From assembly GCF_003332275.1 (NCBI RefSeq), contig NZ_QOVA01000006.1, positions 180,019 to 244,018 of the forward strand: DNA of 64,000 bases, in the 5' to 3' direction. This stretch comes from Edaphovirga cremea (lineage in GTDB: Bacteria; Pseudomonadota; Gammaproteobacteria; Enterobacterales; Enterobacteriaceae). The notes under the pieces were generated by a model. That model searched no databases. It was given only the letters and a program-made list of their open reading frames with translations, and was not told the DNA's origin. Of the stretch, positions 54,797 to 64,000 are shown in pieces; positions within the stretch are counted from its first letter, which is position 1, and every line of letters starts with the position of its first letter. The translations under genes and the position numbers were made by a program.

Positions 54797-54821
54797 GGGG
54801 GCAATACCTTCTATTGCCTCC
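54797..54821 (+). terminator. Hairpin after yeeZ
   Basis: GGGGGCAATA (54797-54806) pairs with TATTGCCTCC (54812-54821) with one G-T pair and a 5-nt loop, 9 bp after yeeZ. No T run follows. Confidence 0.5.
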
Positions 54822-54846
54822 GTCACGCAACTCGAATTATTTAGGA
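54813..54846. repeat. Partial copy of the interspersed palindromic repeat
   Basis: The end of the element found in full at 60575-60697: GCCTCCGTCACGCAACTCG followed by AATTATTTAGG. The other half is absent here. Confidence 0.6.
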
Positions 54847-55418
54847 GAGAGAGTGCGGGGATAAATAAAATAAAGAACACTTTTTATTTTGATATTGGTG
54901 AAATTAAATCTAAAGATTTTTTATATTTTGCCGATAAGAAGAAATTTACCGCCGTTATTATTTTCAGATGGACAAAAATTCGTCATCAAGCTCTGACGCA
55001 GGGAGAATTGCTGGCGTAATGACACAAATAGTTACTGCTACTGGCTTGCTCCCTTCTTTCCTCCTGCAAACTTCACACCATTATTTTTTTCGCACAAAAA
55101 ATCAGCGGCAATTTATCCTGCATTATGCTTAATTTTCGACGCGTAAAATCTAGCTGTTCTCGCTCAGATTGATGTGAAGTCATGACGTTTTATTGCTATA
55201 AACAGGATATTACCCTGTCATTTACCGAGCGTTTTAGATCTTCGTACTGCAATTTGTGTTTGGCGGAGGTTTTGTTCGAAATGATCTGAAAAAGACCAAA
55301 TATTTGCCTTTAAGCACTGGTTTTGAGACGCCTTTTTACATTTGTCTGTTTTTTAAGCGGTAATTTCACTATCGAAACGGTTTTTTTACGCATTTAAGGC
55401 GAAAGATTATTTTGTTTT

Positions 55419-55434
55419 TGTGATGATTATCACA
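55419..55434. promoter_or_regulatory. CRP binding site of flhDC
   Basis: TGTGA-N6-TCACA, a perfect core match to the CRP consensus, in an AT-rich context. Its centre (55426.5) is about 72 bp upstream of the transcription start inferred from the RcsAB box, as in E. coli flhDC, where CRP activates. Confidence 0.75.
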
Positions 55435-55501
55435 TTGTGTTGAAAATAAGGGGCGGAGTCCGTTGTGTGGGCTAAGGGTTCAAGAGTAGAGTTGCGTCGA
55501 T

Positions 55502-55515
55502 TAAGATTAATCCTA
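55502..55515. promoter_or_regulatory. RcsAB box of flhDC
   Basis: TAAGATTAATCCTA matches the RcsAB consensus TAAGAATATTCCTA at 12 of 14 positions. In E. coli the equivalent box starts at +4 and represses flhDC. Confidence 0.75.
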
Positions 55516-55764
55516 ATAAAATGTATGAAAGCGTTTCACTGATGAATCGCTAAAAATCTGGAAAGGCCTCCTCATAATATGTATTCCCGTGACTTTACTC
55601 AGTCGCTTCGCACCTTGAAATTGAGCATTTTTGGTAATACCAGGAATAAGATTCTGTATTGACCTAAGAAACACTCTTCGATCCATCTCCGGGAAGACTC
55701 CTGGTCATGGGATATTTCTATCACCCAGCCTATGTTAAAAACATAATCTGTCGGGACGGGGTAA

Positions 55765-56115
55765 ATGGGTATGTCCGAATTACTCAAACATATTTATGAC
55801 ATCAACTTGTCGTATTTGCTTTTGGCACAGCGTTTAATTAATGATGATAAAGCTTCCGCTATGTTCCGCCTGGGTATCGACAACGCGATGGCAGATGCAC
55901 TTTCCCAGTTGACGCTACCTCAAATGGTTAAATTAGCTGAGACAAATCAATTGCTTTGCCAGTTTCGCTTTGACGATCACGAAACCATAACGCGATTGAC
56001 CCAAGACTCAAGGGTGGATGATTTACAGCAAATTCATGCGGGTATCCTTTTATCCAGCCAGTTGCTCAAGGGATTATCAAAATCCGACAGCAATGCGCCA
56101 AAGAAAAGGGCATAA
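55765..56115 (+). CDS. flhD: Flagellar master regulator subunit FlhD
   Basis: A 116-residue subunit of the FlhD4C2 activator that switches on class 2 flagellar genes with sigma-70. It starts [20 protein letters not shown], close to Serratia and E. coli FlhD. The conserved [17 protein letters not shown] and [11 protein letters not shown] segments are intact. A second ATG two codons in is possible. It is 2 bp from flhC. Confidence 0.95.
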   Translation: MGMSELLKHIYDINLSYLLLAQRLINDDKASAMFRLGIDNAMADALSQLTLPQMVKLAETNQLLCQFRFDDHETITRLTQDSRVDDLQQIHAGILLSSQLLKGLSKSDSNAPKKRA

Positions 56116-56117
56116 CC

Positions 56118-56699
56118 ATGGTCGAGAAAAGTATTGTTCAGGAAGCCAGGGATATTCAGCTCGCCATGGAACTTATTACCCTGGGCGCACGCTTGCAGAT
56201 GTTGGAAAGTGAAACGCAGCTTAGCCGTGGGCGGTTGATCAAACTCTATAAAGAGCTGCGCGGCAGCCCGCCCCCAAAAGGAATGCTACCTTTCTCGACT
56301 GACTGGTTTATGACGTGGGAACAGAACATTCACTCGTCAATGTTTTACAACGCCTATCGGTTCCTGATGAAAAATGGCGGATGCAACGGGGTTGAGGCAG
56401 TTATCAAGGCTTACAGGCTCTGCCTGGAGCAATGTCCACAACAGCCCGGCGAACCCCCGGTACTGGCTCTGACCCGCGCATGGACGCTGGTTCGTTTTGT
56501 CGACAGTGGGATGTTGCAACTCTCCCCATGCAACTGCTGCGGTGGCTCATTCGTCACGCACGCGCATCATCCAGTCAACGGCTTTGTTTGCAGCCTATGC
56601 CAGCCGCCTTCACGCGCAGTAAAAAAACGTAAACTTTCCCCGCAACTGGCCGATATTATTCCTCAACGGCTGGACGAAAAGGTCAAGCACGCAGTGTGA
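56118..56699 (+). CDS. flhC: Flagellar master regulator subunit FlhC
   Basis: A 193-residue DNA-binding partner of FlhD. It has [20 protein letters not shown] near the start and the zinc-binding cysteines in CNCCGG (residues 138-143) and CSLC (158-161). The end of the gene contains the sigma-28 promoter of the motA operon. Confidence 0.95.
   Translation: MVEKSIVQEARDIQLAMELITLGARLQMLESETQLSRGRLIKLYKELRGSPPPKGMLPFSTDWFMTWEQNIHSSMFYNAYRFLMKNGGCNGVEAVIKAYRLCLEQCPQQPGEPPVLALTRAWTLVRFVDSGMLQLSPCNCCGGSFVTHAHHPVNGFVCSLCQPPSRAVKKRKLSPQLADIIPQRLDEKVKHAV
56630..56656 (+). promoter_or_regulatory. Sigma-28 promoter for motAB-cheAW
   Basis: TAAACTTT-N11-GCCGATAT inside the 3' end of flhC, one base off the consensus in each half and with perfect spacing. 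FliA would drive the motility and chemotaxis operon from here, as in E. coli. Confidence 0.85.
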
Positions 56700-56754
56700 G
56701 CACGCAGTCTGGACTACACCCCGCCTCACAACCACATTCTATAAGGGAATTATT

Positions 56755-57642
56755 GTGCTAGTTATTATTGGTTACATCGTGGTCTTGGGCGCGGTATTGG
56801 GTGGTTACATGATGGTCGGCGGTCATCTTGGTGCGCTTTATCAACCTGCGGAATTCCTGATCATCGCGGGCGCGGGCATTGGGGCATTTATCGTCGGCAA
56901 CAACGGTAAATCCATCAAAGCCACTATGCGCGCGCTGCCAAAAATGATGCGCCGCTCCAAATACAACAAATCCCTGTACATGGATCTGATGGCCCTGCTT
57001 TTCCGCTTGCTGGCAAAATCCCGTCAGCAGGGCATGCTGTCGTTGGAGCGTGACATTGATAATCCCAAAGAAAGTGAAATTTTCTCTAACTATCCCCGCA
57101 TTCTTGCCGATAACGATCTTGTTGAGTTTATTACGGATTATTTGCGACTGATGGTGAGCGGGAATATGAATGCTTTCGAGATCGAAGCCCTGATGGATGA
57201 AGAAATCGAGACCTGCGAGCAGGAGAATGAAGTGCCTGCGGGCAGTCTGGCCATGGTGGGTGACTCTCTGCCAGCATTCGGTATTGTTGCGGCGGTGATG
57301 GGCGTGGTGCATGCGCTGGCTTCTGCCGATCGTCCCGCTGCCGAACTGGGCGCGTTAATCGCCCATGCCATGGTCGGCACCTTCCTTGGCATTCTGTTGG
57401 CATATGGTTTCATCTCACCGTTGGCAACGTTGCTGCGGCAGAAAAGCGCCGAGAACATCAAGATGATGCAGTGTATCAAAGTCACGCTGCTCTCAAGCCT
57501 GAATGGCTATGCGCCGCAAATCGCCGTCGAGTTTGGCCGTAAGACGCTTTACACCAGTGAGCGACCCTCCTTTATTGAACTGGAAGAGCACGTACGTCAG
57601 GCGAAAGCGCCAGCCCAGCAGAGGGTGGAAGAAGAGGCATGA
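56755..57642 (+). CDS. motA: Flagellar stator protein MotA
   Basis: A 295-residue proton-channel stator subunit with four membrane segments. The rotor-contacting Arg90 and Glu98 and the channel Pro173 (in DSLPAFG) are present. It uses a GTG start at 56755 behind TAAGGG, and overlaps motB by 4 bp. Confidence 0.96.
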   Translation: MLVIIGYIVVLGAVLGGYMMVGGHLGALYQPAEFLIIAGAGIGAFIVGNNGKSIKATMRALPKMMRRSKYNKSLYMDLMALLFRLLAKSRQQGMLSLERDIDNPKESEIFSNYPRILADNDLVEFITDYLRLMVSGNMNAFEIEALMDEEIETCEQENEVPAGSLAMVGDSLPAFGIVAAVMGVVHALASADRPAAELGALIAHAMVGTFLGILLAYGFISPLATLLRQKSAENIKMMQCIKVTLLSSLNGYAPQIAVEFGRKTLYTSERPSFIELEEHVRQAKAPAQQRVEEEA

Positions 57643-58550
57643 AGCACCAGGGCCATCCGATTGTTATTGTCAGAAAACGCAAGGCGAAGCACGGTGCTGG
57701 CCATCACGGGGGCTCGTGGAAAATTGCTTATGCTGACTTTATGACGGCGATGATGGCATTTTTTCTGGTGATGTGGCTGATTTCGATCGCCAGCCCGCAA
57801 GAGCTGACCAGAATTGCCGAGTATTTCCGCACCCCGCTGAAGGTTGCGCTGACCGGAGGCCACCGCAGCAGCGACAGCGAAAGCCCGATTCCCGGTGGTG
57901 GCGATGATGTCACGCAGAAAGAGGGCGAAATCCGCAAAATCATTGAGCGCAGTGAAAAGATTGCCGAAAACGCCAGACTGCAAAAGCTGCATGAAGATCT
58001 CGATCAACTGATTGAATCCGATCCACGGTTACGTGCACTGCGCCCGCATCTGCTGATTAATCTTACCGACGAAGGGTTGCGAATCCAGATCATTGATAGC
58101 CAGAACCGCCCGATGTTCCGCACTGGCAGTGCCGAAGTGGAACCCTACATGGGCGATATTTTACGCGCCATGGCACCGGTTCTGGACGACTTTCCCAACA
58201 AGATCAGTTTGGCGGGGCATACCGATGACATGCCTTATGCCACCGGTGAACGTTATTACAGCAACTGGGAGCTCTCCGCCGATCGTGCCAACGCCTCACG
58301 CCGCGAATTGACGGCGGGCGGATTGACTGAAGGCAAAGTGCTGCGGGTGATGGGATTATCCTCCACGATGCAACTGAAACACCATCAGGCTGGCGACGCC
58401 ATCAACCGGCGGATCAGCATTCTGGTGCTCAACAAGCAGGCCCAGCAGAGCATCGAACACGAAAATTCGGAAAGTGAGGCGGTCGAGATTAATCAGGCTG
58501 GCGGCCTTACCTCATTTAAGCCGCGACTCACAGCAGAGGTGATACCGTGA
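57639..58550 (+). CDS. motB: Flagellar stator protein MotB
   Basis: A 303-residue stator subunit. The single membrane helix carries the proton-binding Asp32 in [19 protein letters not shown]. The C-terminal OmpA-like domain with [10 protein letters not shown] and [10 protein letters not shown] anchors the stator to peptidoglycan. It overlaps cheA by 4 bp. Confidence 0.96.
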   Translation: MKHQGHPIVIVRKRKAKHGAGHHGGSWKIAYADFMTAMMAFFLVMWLISIASPQELTRIAEYFRTPLKVALTGGHRSSDSESPIPGGGDDVTQKEGEIRKIIERSEKIAENARLQKLHEDLDQLIESDPRLRALRPHLLINLTDEGLRIQIIDSQNRPMFRTGSAEVEPYMGDILRAMAPVLDDFPNKISLAGHTDDMPYATGERYYSNWELSADRANASRRELTAGGLTEGKVLRVMGLSSTMQLKHHQAGDAINRRISILVLNKQAQQSIEHENSESEAVEINQAGGLTSFKPRLTAEVIP

Positions 58551-60607
58551 GCATGGATATAAGTGCTTTTTATCAAACGTTTTTCGATGAAGCCGACGAA
58601 CTGCTGGCGGACATGGAACAGCATTTGCTGTTGCTCGATCCCATCGCACCGGATATTGAACAGCTCAACGCCATTTTTCGCGCAGCGCATTCAATCAAGG
58701 GCGGGGCTGCGACCTTCGGATTTTCGGTGTTACAGGAAACCACCCACTTGTTGGAAAACCTGTTGGATGGTGCGCGGCGCAGCGAAATGCGCCTCAGCAC
58801 TGAGATCATCAACCTGTTTTTGGAAACGAAAGATATTATGCAGGAGCAGTTGGACGCCTATAAATCCACGCAGGATCCGGACGCAGCCAGTTTTGAATAC
58901 ATCTGCGCCGCGTTGAGGCAACTGGCCCTGGAAGCGCAGGAGGGCGAGCTTCACTCGGCCACGTCAGCCAACGACAGTGAGTCCGACGTTTCCGCTGCCA
59001 CACCGGCCGTTGGCAAAGACAACGGGGCGTTGCGAATCTGCCTGTCTGACCTGAAAGCGCAGGAAATCCCGCTGATGCTGGAAGAGCTCGCCAACCTCGG
59101 TGAGGTTCTTGAATCAGAACAAACGGACACGAGCCTGGAAGCCACGCTGAAAACCTCGGTCAGTGAAGACGATATCTGCGCCGTATTGTGTTTTGTCCTG
59201 GAACCGGATCAGATCAGTTTTGACCGCGCGAGTACGGCGGCCAATGACACCGATGCGGCGAAACTGGCTTGTGTAGCGGCTAATGTGACGGAGAAAATAG
59301 GTCACGTTGCCGACGCGATTCCTGCTGGCGCCGCTGCCCCTGTTGCGCCATCGCCTGCGTCAATCGCTGATGCCCCACGTACCGCGCGTGCACCCAAGGC
59401 CGCCGAATCGAGCAGTATCCGCGTGGCAGTTGAAAAGGTCGATCAACTGATCAATCTGGTCGGGGAACTGGTGATCACCCAATCGATGCTGGCCCAGCGT
59501 TCTGATTCACTCGATCCGGTTGCGCATGGCGACCTGCTCAATAGCATGAGCCAGCTTGAGCGCAATGCCCGCGATTTGCAGGAGTCGGTGATGTCCATCC
59601 GCATGATGCCGATGGAGTATGTTTTCAGCCGTTTCCCTCGTTTGGTACGCGATCTGGCCAGTAAATTGAACAAACAGGTGGAACTGACGCAGATTGGCAG
59701 TTCGACCGAACTGGATAAGAGCCTGATTGAACGGATTATCGATCCGCTGACGCATCTGGTACGCAACAGTCTGGATCACGGCATCGAAGATCCTGAGACC
59801 CGCGTCGCCAACGGTAAAAGTCCGGTCGGCAACCTGACGCTGTCCGCCGAACATCAGGGCGGCAATATCTGTATCGAAGTGATTGACGACGGTGCCGGTC
59901 TTAACCGCGAGAAGATTCTTGCCAAAGCCGCGTCACAGGGCTTGCCGGTCAGCGAGAACATGTCAGACGAAGACGTGGGCATGCTGATTTTTGCCCCTGG
60001 ATTCTCAACCGCCGAGCAGGTGACTGACGTTTCTGGCCGTGGCGTGGGTATGGATGTGGTCAAGCGGAATATCCAGGAGATGGGGGGCCATGTAGAAGTG
60101 CATTCCCAGCCGCAAAAAGGCACGTCGATCCGCATAATGTTACCGCTGACGCTGGCAATTCTGGACGGCATGTCGGTGAAAGTGAACGAAGAGGTCTTTA
60201 TTCTGCCGCTGAATGCCGTGATGGAATCGCTGCAACCGCTGGCGGAAGATTTGCATCCACTGGCCGGTGGGGAACGGGTGCTGCAAGTGCGTGGGGAATA
60301 TTTACCACTGGTTGAACTGTACCGCGTGTTCGATGTCGAGGGGGCAAAAACCGAGGCCACGCAGGGCATTGTTGTCATTCTGCAAAGTGCCGGACGCCGC
60401 TATGCGCTATTGGTGGATCAACTGATCGGCCAGCATCAGGTGGTAGTCAAGAATCTGGAAAGCAACTATCGCAAGGTACCGGGTATTTCTGCCGCCACTA
60501 TTCTCGGCGACGGTAGTGTCGCGCTGATCGTTGATGTTTCGGCGTTGCAGGCTTTGAACCGAAAAAAGCTGGCATACCCGTCATACTTCAAGCTACAGAT
60601 GCGTTGA
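58547..60607 (+). CDS. cheA: Chemotaxis histidine kinase CheA
   Basis: A 686-residue sensor kinase (E. coli 654). The P1 domain has the phospho-accepting His48 in [17 protein letters not shown]2 CheY/CheB-binding region and a longer than usual Ala/Pro-rich linker follow. P3 dimerisation, P4 ATPase ([28 protein letters not shown]) and P5 CheW-like domains complete it. The start is GTG, overlapping motB as in E. coli. The last dozen residues ([11 protein letters not shown]) and the stop are supplied by an interspersed repeat that begins at 60575, replacing the normal C-terminus. Confidence 0.94.
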   Translation: MSMDISAFYQTFFDEADELLADMEQHLLLLDPIAPDIEQLNAIFRAAHSIKGGAATFGFSVLQETTHLLENLLDGARRSEMRLSTEIINLFLETKDIMQEQLDAYKSTQDPDAASFEYICAALRQLALEAQEGELHSATSANDSESDVSAATPAVGKDNGALRICLSDLKAQEIPLMLEELANLGEVLESEQTDTSLEATLKTSVSEDDICAVLCFVLEPDQISFDRASTAANDTDAAKLACVAANVTEKIGHVADAIPAGAAAPVAPSPASIADAPRTARAPKAAESSSIRVAVEKVDQLINLVGELVITQSMLAQRSDSLDPVAHGDLLNSMSQLERNARDLQESVMSIRMMPMEYVFSRFPRLVRDLASKLNKQVELTQIGSSTELDKSLIERIIDPLTHLVRNSLDHGIEDPETRVANGKSPVGNLTLSAEHQGGNICIEVIDDGAGLNREKILAKAASQGLPVSENMSDEDVGMLIFAPGFSTAEQVTDVSGRGVGMDVVKRNIQEMGGHVEVHSQPQKGTSIRIMLPLTLAILDGMSVKVNEEVFILPLNAVMESLQPLAEDLHPLAGGERVLQVRGEYLPLVELYRVFDVEGAKTEATQGIVVILQSAGRRYALLVDQLIGQHQVVVKNLESNYRKVPGISAATILGDGSVALIVDVSALQALNRKKLAYPSYFKLQMR

Positions 60608-60697
60608 CTGCGGCCTCAAACCCCAGTCACATAGTAATCTATGCTCCTGGGGATTTTCGGCCTTGTCGCCTTCCTGTAACTCGAATTATTTAGGGTA
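60575..60697. repeat. Interspersed palindromic repeat, full copy
   Basis: A 123-bp element whose ends are imperfect inverted repeats of about 24 bp: TACCCGTCATACTTCAAGC at the left, and AACTCGAATTATTTAGGGTA at the right. Its interior can fold back on itself (CCCAGTCAC and CTCCTGGGGA regions). It spans the last 33 bases of cheA and most of the cheA-cheW gap. It resembles MITE-like intergenic repeats of enterobacteria, but I cannot name the family. Confidence 0.75.
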
Positions 60698-60699
60698 GG

Positions 60700-60744
60700 T
60701 ATCCCGTCGAACTTCGAACTACAGATGCGTTGACTGCGGTCTCC
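60700..60744. repeat. Second, truncated copy of the palindromic repeat
   Basis: Directly after the full copy, a partial direct repeat of its left half: GTATCCCGTCGAACTTCGAA followed by CTACAGATGCGTTGACTGCG. It shares ACAGATGCGTTGACTGCGG with the left half of the full copy. Confidence 0.7.
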
Positions 60745-60784
60745 TGAAGGGTACACACATTTTTGATTAATTAAGGGTAACAAC

Positions 60785-61282
60785 ATGGCAGGACTTGCAA
60801 CCGTGGCAAAGCTGGCGGGTGAAACTGTAGGGCAGGAGTTCCTGATTTTTACGTTGGGCGATGAAGAATACGGTATCGATATTCTCAAAGTGCAGGAAAT
60901 TCGCGGTTACGATCAGGTCACGCGTATCGCCAATACCCCGGCATTCATCAAAGGCGTGACCAATCTGCGTGGCGTGATCGTCCCGATCATCGATCTGCGG
61001 GTTAAATTCGCCCAGCAAAACGTGGTGTACAACGAAAACACCGTGGTGATCGTACTGAATTTTGAACAGCGCGTGGTGGGCATTGTCGTTGACGGCGTTT
61101 CAGACGTGCTGTCGTTGAGCGCCGATCAGATTCGCCCGGCACCGCAATTTGCCGTCACGATGAAAACCGAGTACCTCACGGGTCTCGGTTCGCTGGGCGA
61201 AAGGATGCTGATTCTGGTTGACATCGAAAAACTGCTGAGCAGTGAAGAGATGGAATTGATCGAGACCGTCGCGACCGCCTGA
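60785..61282 (+). CDS. cheW: Chemotaxis coupling protein CheW
   Basis: A 165-residue adaptor linking CheA to chemoreceptors (E. coli 167). It has [20 protein letters not shown], the [13 protein letters not shown] core and [12 protein letters not shown]. The cheA-cheW gap is widened to 177 bp by repeat elements. Confidence 0.96.
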   Translation: MAGLATVAKLAGETVGQEFLIFTLGDEEYGIDILKVQEIRGYDQVTRIANTPAFIKGVTNLRGVIVPIIDLRVKFAQQNVVYNENTVVIVLNFEQRVVGIVVDGVSDVLSLSADQIRPAPQFAVTMKTEYLTGLGSLGERMLILVDIEKLLSSEEMELIETVATA

Positions 61283-61289
61283 TCCCCTC

Positions 61290-61311
61290 CGGGACGCGGT
61301 CAGCCGCGTCC
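61290..61311 (+). terminator. GC-rich hairpin after cheW
   Basis: GGGACGCGG and CCGCGTCCC around a 4-nt loop, followed by a pyrimidine-rich stretch. A probable terminator of the motA-cheW operon. Confidence 0.65.
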
Positions 61312-61345
61312 CAGCCTCTTTCCCACTCTTTCCGCTTATTTGCCA

Positions 61346-61372
61346 TAAAGTTCCCCCCCGCCATGCCGATAA
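61346..61372 (+). promoter_or_regulatory. Sigma-28 promoter of tsr
   Basis: TAAAGTTC-N11-GCCGATAA, a near-perfect FliA promoter 34 bp before the tsr start. Confidence 0.92.
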
Positions 61373-61405
61373 CAGTGTCAGTCAGATCATTTAACAAGGG
61401 ATAGC

Positions 61406-63082
61406 ATGTTTAAGCGAATGAAAGTCGTCACCAGTATTGCCATTATGCTGGTGTTGTTCGGCGCTCTGCAATTAGCCTCCGGCGGTCTGTTTTTTGGTGC
61501 ATTGAAGGAAGATAAAGAAAATTTCACAACCTCACAGCTGATTCGTCAGCAGCAGGCAGAATTGAATGCCAGTTGGATATATTTACTGCAAACCCGTAAC
61601 ACCCTGAACCGCGCCGGTATCCGTTTTATGCTGGATGCAAACCAGATGGGCAACGGGGCGACGGTGAAGGATCTGGTGGATATCGCGCAGAAAGATTTAA
61701 AGATAGCTGCCCAGCACTATGCCAACTATCAGAAAATCCCCCTCGACCCGAGCCAGGATCCCCGTGCAGCCGACGAGGTGAAAAAGAATTATGAAATCCT
61801 GCATGGCGCACTGTCCGAACTGATCGAATTGATCGGCATTGGTCGTATCAACGACTTTTTCGATCAACCGACGCAGGGTTTTCAGGAAGGTTTTGAAAAG
61901 GCTTTCGTCAGCTATATCGCCCATAACGATCAACTCTACAATAATGCCGTCAACGGCAGCCAGAAATCCTTCACCAACGCGATTTGGGTGTTGGGAACCG
62001 TCTTTGCGCTGGTGGTGCTGGTGATTATTTGTGCGTGGATGGGTATCCAGCACATCCTGATCCGGCCATTGAAGGTGCTGATCGACCACATCAAATATAT
62101 TGCCAGCGGTGACCTGACGCATCCGATCGTCGTCGAAAGCCGCAATGAAATGGGGCAACTCGCGGCCAGTTTGCATCACATGCAAACCGAACTGATCGCT
62201 ACCGTCAGCGGTGTACGCCACGGCGCGGATGCGATCTACAGCGGTGTCAGCGAGATTTCTGCGGGCAATAACGATCTCTCCTCGCGTACCGAGCAGCAGG
62301 CATCTTCCCTGGAAGAGACGGCTGCCAGCATGGAACAACTGACCGCGACGGTGAAACAGAATGCCGAAAATGCCCGTCAGGCCAGCCAACTGGCATTGAG
62401 CGCCTCCGAAACGGCGCAGAAGGGCGGCAAAGTTGTCGCGAACGTGGTGCAAACCATGCATGAGATTGCGGGCAGTTCGCAGAAGATTGCCGACATTACC
62501 GGCGTGATCGACGGCATCGCCTTCCAGACAAACATTCTCGCGCTGAATGCGGCAGTCGAAGCGGCGCGCGCCGGTGAACAAGGGCGTGGTTTTGCTGTTG
62601 TTGCCGGTGAAGTTCGCAATCTGGCGCAACGCAGCGCGCAGGCCGCAAAAGAGATCAAAGGGTTGATTGAAGACTCAGTCAGCCGCGTCGATACCGGTTC
62701 CGTGCTGGTTGAAAGTGCAGGCGACACCATGACCGATATCGTCAATGCGGTGACCCGTGTCACCGACATCATGGGGGAAATCGCGTCGGCGTCCGACGAA
62801 CAGAGCCGTGGTATCGAGCAGGTGGGACTGGCTGTGACCGAGATGGATCGGGTGACGCAACAGAACGCCGCGCTGGTGGAAGAGTCCGCCTCAGCCGCCG
62901 CCGCACTGGAAGAACAGGCCAGCCTGTTAACGCAGTCGGTGGCCGTATTCCGCCTGAACGCAGAAACACACACGACCCCGGCACAACCATCAGGTATGGG
63001 CAAAACAGTGCTTACCCCGGCACCGCAAGGGTCGAAAAAACCCGTCACTGCGCAATCAAACGCAAATTGGGAAACCTTCTAA
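61406..63082 (+). CDS. tsr: Methyl-accepting chemotaxis protein, Tsr-like
   Basis: A 558-residue inner-membrane chemoreceptor. It has two membrane segments (about 8-30 and 190-212), a four-helix ligand domain, a HAMP domain and a methylation/signalling domain with [20 protein letters not shown]. The ligand loop [15 protein letters not shown] matches the serine receptor Tsr closely, including the binding arginines. The C-terminal NWETF pentapeptide that tethers CheR and CheB is present. It is transcribed from its own sigma-28 promoter, with CAAGGG as its ribosome-binding site. Confidence 0.92.
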   Translation: MFKRMKVVTSIAIMLVLFGALQLASGGLFFGALKEDKENFTTSQLIRQQQAELNASWIYLLQTRNTLNRAGIRFMLDANQMGNGATVKDLVDIAQKDLKIAAQHYANYQKIPLDPSQDPRAADEVKKNYEILHGALSELIELIGIGRINDFFDQPTQGFQEGFEKAFVSYIAHNDQLYNNAVNGSQKSFTNAIWVLGTVFALVVLVIICAWMGIQHILIRPLKVLIDHIKYIASGDLTHPIVVESRNEMGQLAASLHHMQTELIATVSGVRHGADAIYSGVSEISAGNNDLSSRTEQQASSLEETAASMEQLTATVKQNAENARQASQLALSASETAQKGGKVVANVVQTMHEIAGSSQKIADITGVIDGIAFQTNILALNAAVEAARAGEQGRGFAVVAGEVRNLAQRSAQAAKEIKGLIEDSVSRVDTGSVLVESAGDTMTDIVNAVTRVTDIMGEIASASDEQSRGIEQVGLAVTEMDRVTQQNAALVEESASAAAALEEQASLLTQSVAVFRLNAETHTTPAQPSGMGKTVLTPAPQGSKKPVTAQSNANWETF

Positions 63083-63098
63083 ATCGACCAGCACCGCA

Positions 63099-63124
63099 AC
63101 CGCCCGGCGTATTTGCCGGGCGGT
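63099..63124 (+). terminator. GC-rich hairpin after tsr
   Basis: ACCGCCCGGC and GCCGGGCGGT around a 6-nt loop, 17 bp after tsr. No T run follows, so partial read-through into cheR is likely. Confidence 0.55.
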
Positions 63125-63218
63125 TGGAGAAAATTGAATGACTCACCCGCGTCAGCAGTAAAGGAACACAGAGATTGGGCAACATCACAGCGTTTTCCTT
63201 GGGTGTAAAGGCGGGTAT

Positions 63219-64000
63219 ATGACGAAACAACCACCGGGCAATACCTCGGATACGTTGTCGATCATGGCGCAGATGGTGCAACGTCTGCCGTTATCTGACG
63301 TGCATTTCCGGCGCATTAGCCAACTCATCTACCAGCGTGCCGGCATCGTGCTGGCCGATCATAAAAGAGAGATGGTCTACAACCGTCTGGTCAGGCGGTT
63401 GCGTCTGCTCGGCGTTAGCGATTTTGGTCAGTACCTCGCGCTGCTGGAGAACGATCCCAACAGTGCAGAATGGCAGGCATTTATCAATGCACTGACGACC
63501 AACCTGACGGCCTTTTTCCGTGAGGCGCACCATTTCCCGATTCTGGCGGAACATGCCCGCTCGCGTCCCAACGGCTATAGCGTCTGGAGCACGGCGGCAT
63601 CGACGGGTGAAGAACCCTATTCGATTGCCATCACGCTCAGCGAAGTGTTGGGCAATCGCGCCAGTGGTTGTCAGGTATGGGCCAGTGATATCGACACCCA
63701 GGTGTTGGAAAAGGCAACGGCGGGCGTTTACCGCCAGGATGAGCTCAGGACGTTGAGTCCGCAGCAGTTCCAGCGCTTCTTCCTGCGCGGTACGGGTCCG
63801 CATGACGGACTGGTGCGGGTCAGGCCGGAACTGGCGGCGATGGTGAACTTCCAGTCGCTCAACCTGCTGGCACCCGAATGGCCATTGCCCGGGCAGTTTG
63901 ATGCCATATTTTGCCGCAACGTCATGATCTATTTCGACAAAGAGACGCAGGAGCGCATTTTGCGGCGCTTTGTTCCGTTACTCAAACCGGGTGGGCTGAT
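63219..64000 (+). CDS. cheR: Chemotaxis methyltransferase CheR, cut by window end
   Basis: SAM-dependent methyltransferase that methylates receptor glutamates. About 260 codons are present before the window ends. Visible are the N-terminal helical domain (VYNRLVRRLRLLG), LTTNLTAFFREAHHF, the SAM motif STAASTGEEPYSIA, and FDAIFCRNVMIYFD. The ATG at 63219 follows AAGGCGGG. It would normally be followed by cheB, cheY and cheZ. Confidence 0.93.
   Translation, partial: MTKQPPGNTSDTLSIMAQMVQRLPLSDVHFRRISQLIYQRAGIVLADHKREMVYNRLVRRLRLLGVSDFGQYLALLENDPNSAEWQAFINALTTNLTAFFREAHHFPILAEHARSRPNGYSVWSTAASTGEEPYSIAITLSEVLGNRASGCQVWASDIDTQVLEKATAGVYRQDELRTLSPQQFQRFFLRGTGPHDGLVRVRPELAAMVNFQSLNLLAPEWPLPGQFDAIFCRNVMIYFDKETQERILRRFVPLLKPGGL

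Larger units (their letters stand above)
54789..55764. promoter_or_regulatory. Long upstream region of flhDC
   Basis: About 975 bp without a supported gene. It holds a hairpin and repeat end after yeeZ (54797-54846), a CRP site (55419-55434) and an RcsAB box (55502-55515). By analogy with E. coli the flhDC transcript would start near 55498, giving a leader of about 265 nt. Very AT-rich sequence at 55130-55420 may bind H-NS-type proteins. An open frame at 54795-55019 looks spurious. Confidence 0.65.

Noticed and set aside
54795-55019. Open frame of 74 codons after yeeZ
   Set aside because: It runs through the yeeZ hairpin and a repeat end, has no ribosome-binding site and no familiar domain.

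Overview
The window looks like chromosome of a plant- or insect-associated member of the Enterobacterales, most likely Pectobacteriaceae (a Brenneria, Lonsdalea, Dickeya or Pectobacterium relative). This rests on protein-level recall of E. coli-like orthologs, the E. coli-like gene order udk-dcd-asmA ... yegH ... polysaccharide genes ... gnd-his-yeeZ, and the FlhDC-Mot-Che block. The genus cannot be fixed from sequence alone.

Layout. 1-0.5 kb: a hairpin-rich GC island between AT-rich direct repeats. 0.5-9.2 kb: a PAP2 phosphatase, udk, dcd, asmA, dcuC, a YcfT-like acyltransferase and yegH. 9.2-29.6 kb: a Wzy-type exopolysaccharide/capsule locus. It is headed by tandem RcsAB-like boxes and a JUMPstart/ops element, followed by galU, galF, wza-wzb-wzc, a hairpin, two GT4 and one GT2 glycosyltransferases, an O-acyltransferase, wzy, wbaP, rmlBACD, a wrecked wzx, a Tat-exported beta-helix protein and galE. 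29.8-33.2 kb: a second complete rmlBACD. 33.3-33.4 kb: the tail of an IS66-type element. 33.6-43.4 kb, minus strand: an ABC-transporter-dependent polysaccharide (probably O-antigen) operon, wzm-wzt-[methyltransferase/GT/GT]-HAD-GT2-GT2. 43.6-44.2 kb: an internally deleted rmlD relic. 44.8-54.8 kb: gnd, then hisLGDCBHAFI on the minus strand with its attenuator, then yeeZ. 54.8-64 kb: flhDC-motAB-cheAW-tsr-cheR (cheR cut by the window end).

How the genes work together. GalU, GalE and the two Rml sets make UDP-Glc, UDP-Gal and dTDP-L-rhamnose. WbaP and the plus-strand transferases would build a Gal- and Rha-containing repeat unit, polymerised by Wzy and exported by Wza/Wzb/Wzc. The flippase expected for this route is present only as fragments. 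The minus-strand operon would build a rhamnose-rich chain in the cytoplasm, cap it by methylation and export it through Wzm/Wzt, whose Wzt carries a C-terminal glycan-binding domain. The RcsAB-like boxes upstream of galU and the single box at flhDC suggest that one phosphorelay switches polysaccharide on and motility off. The CRP site and the RcsAB box at flhDC are spaced about as in E. coli.

The observations most worth a second look are the lost flippase, the beta-helix protein beside it, the two diverged rmlBACD operons with a third rmlD relic, the three-domain methyltransferase-glycosyltransferase with its HAD partner, and the repeat element that now encodes the end of CheA.
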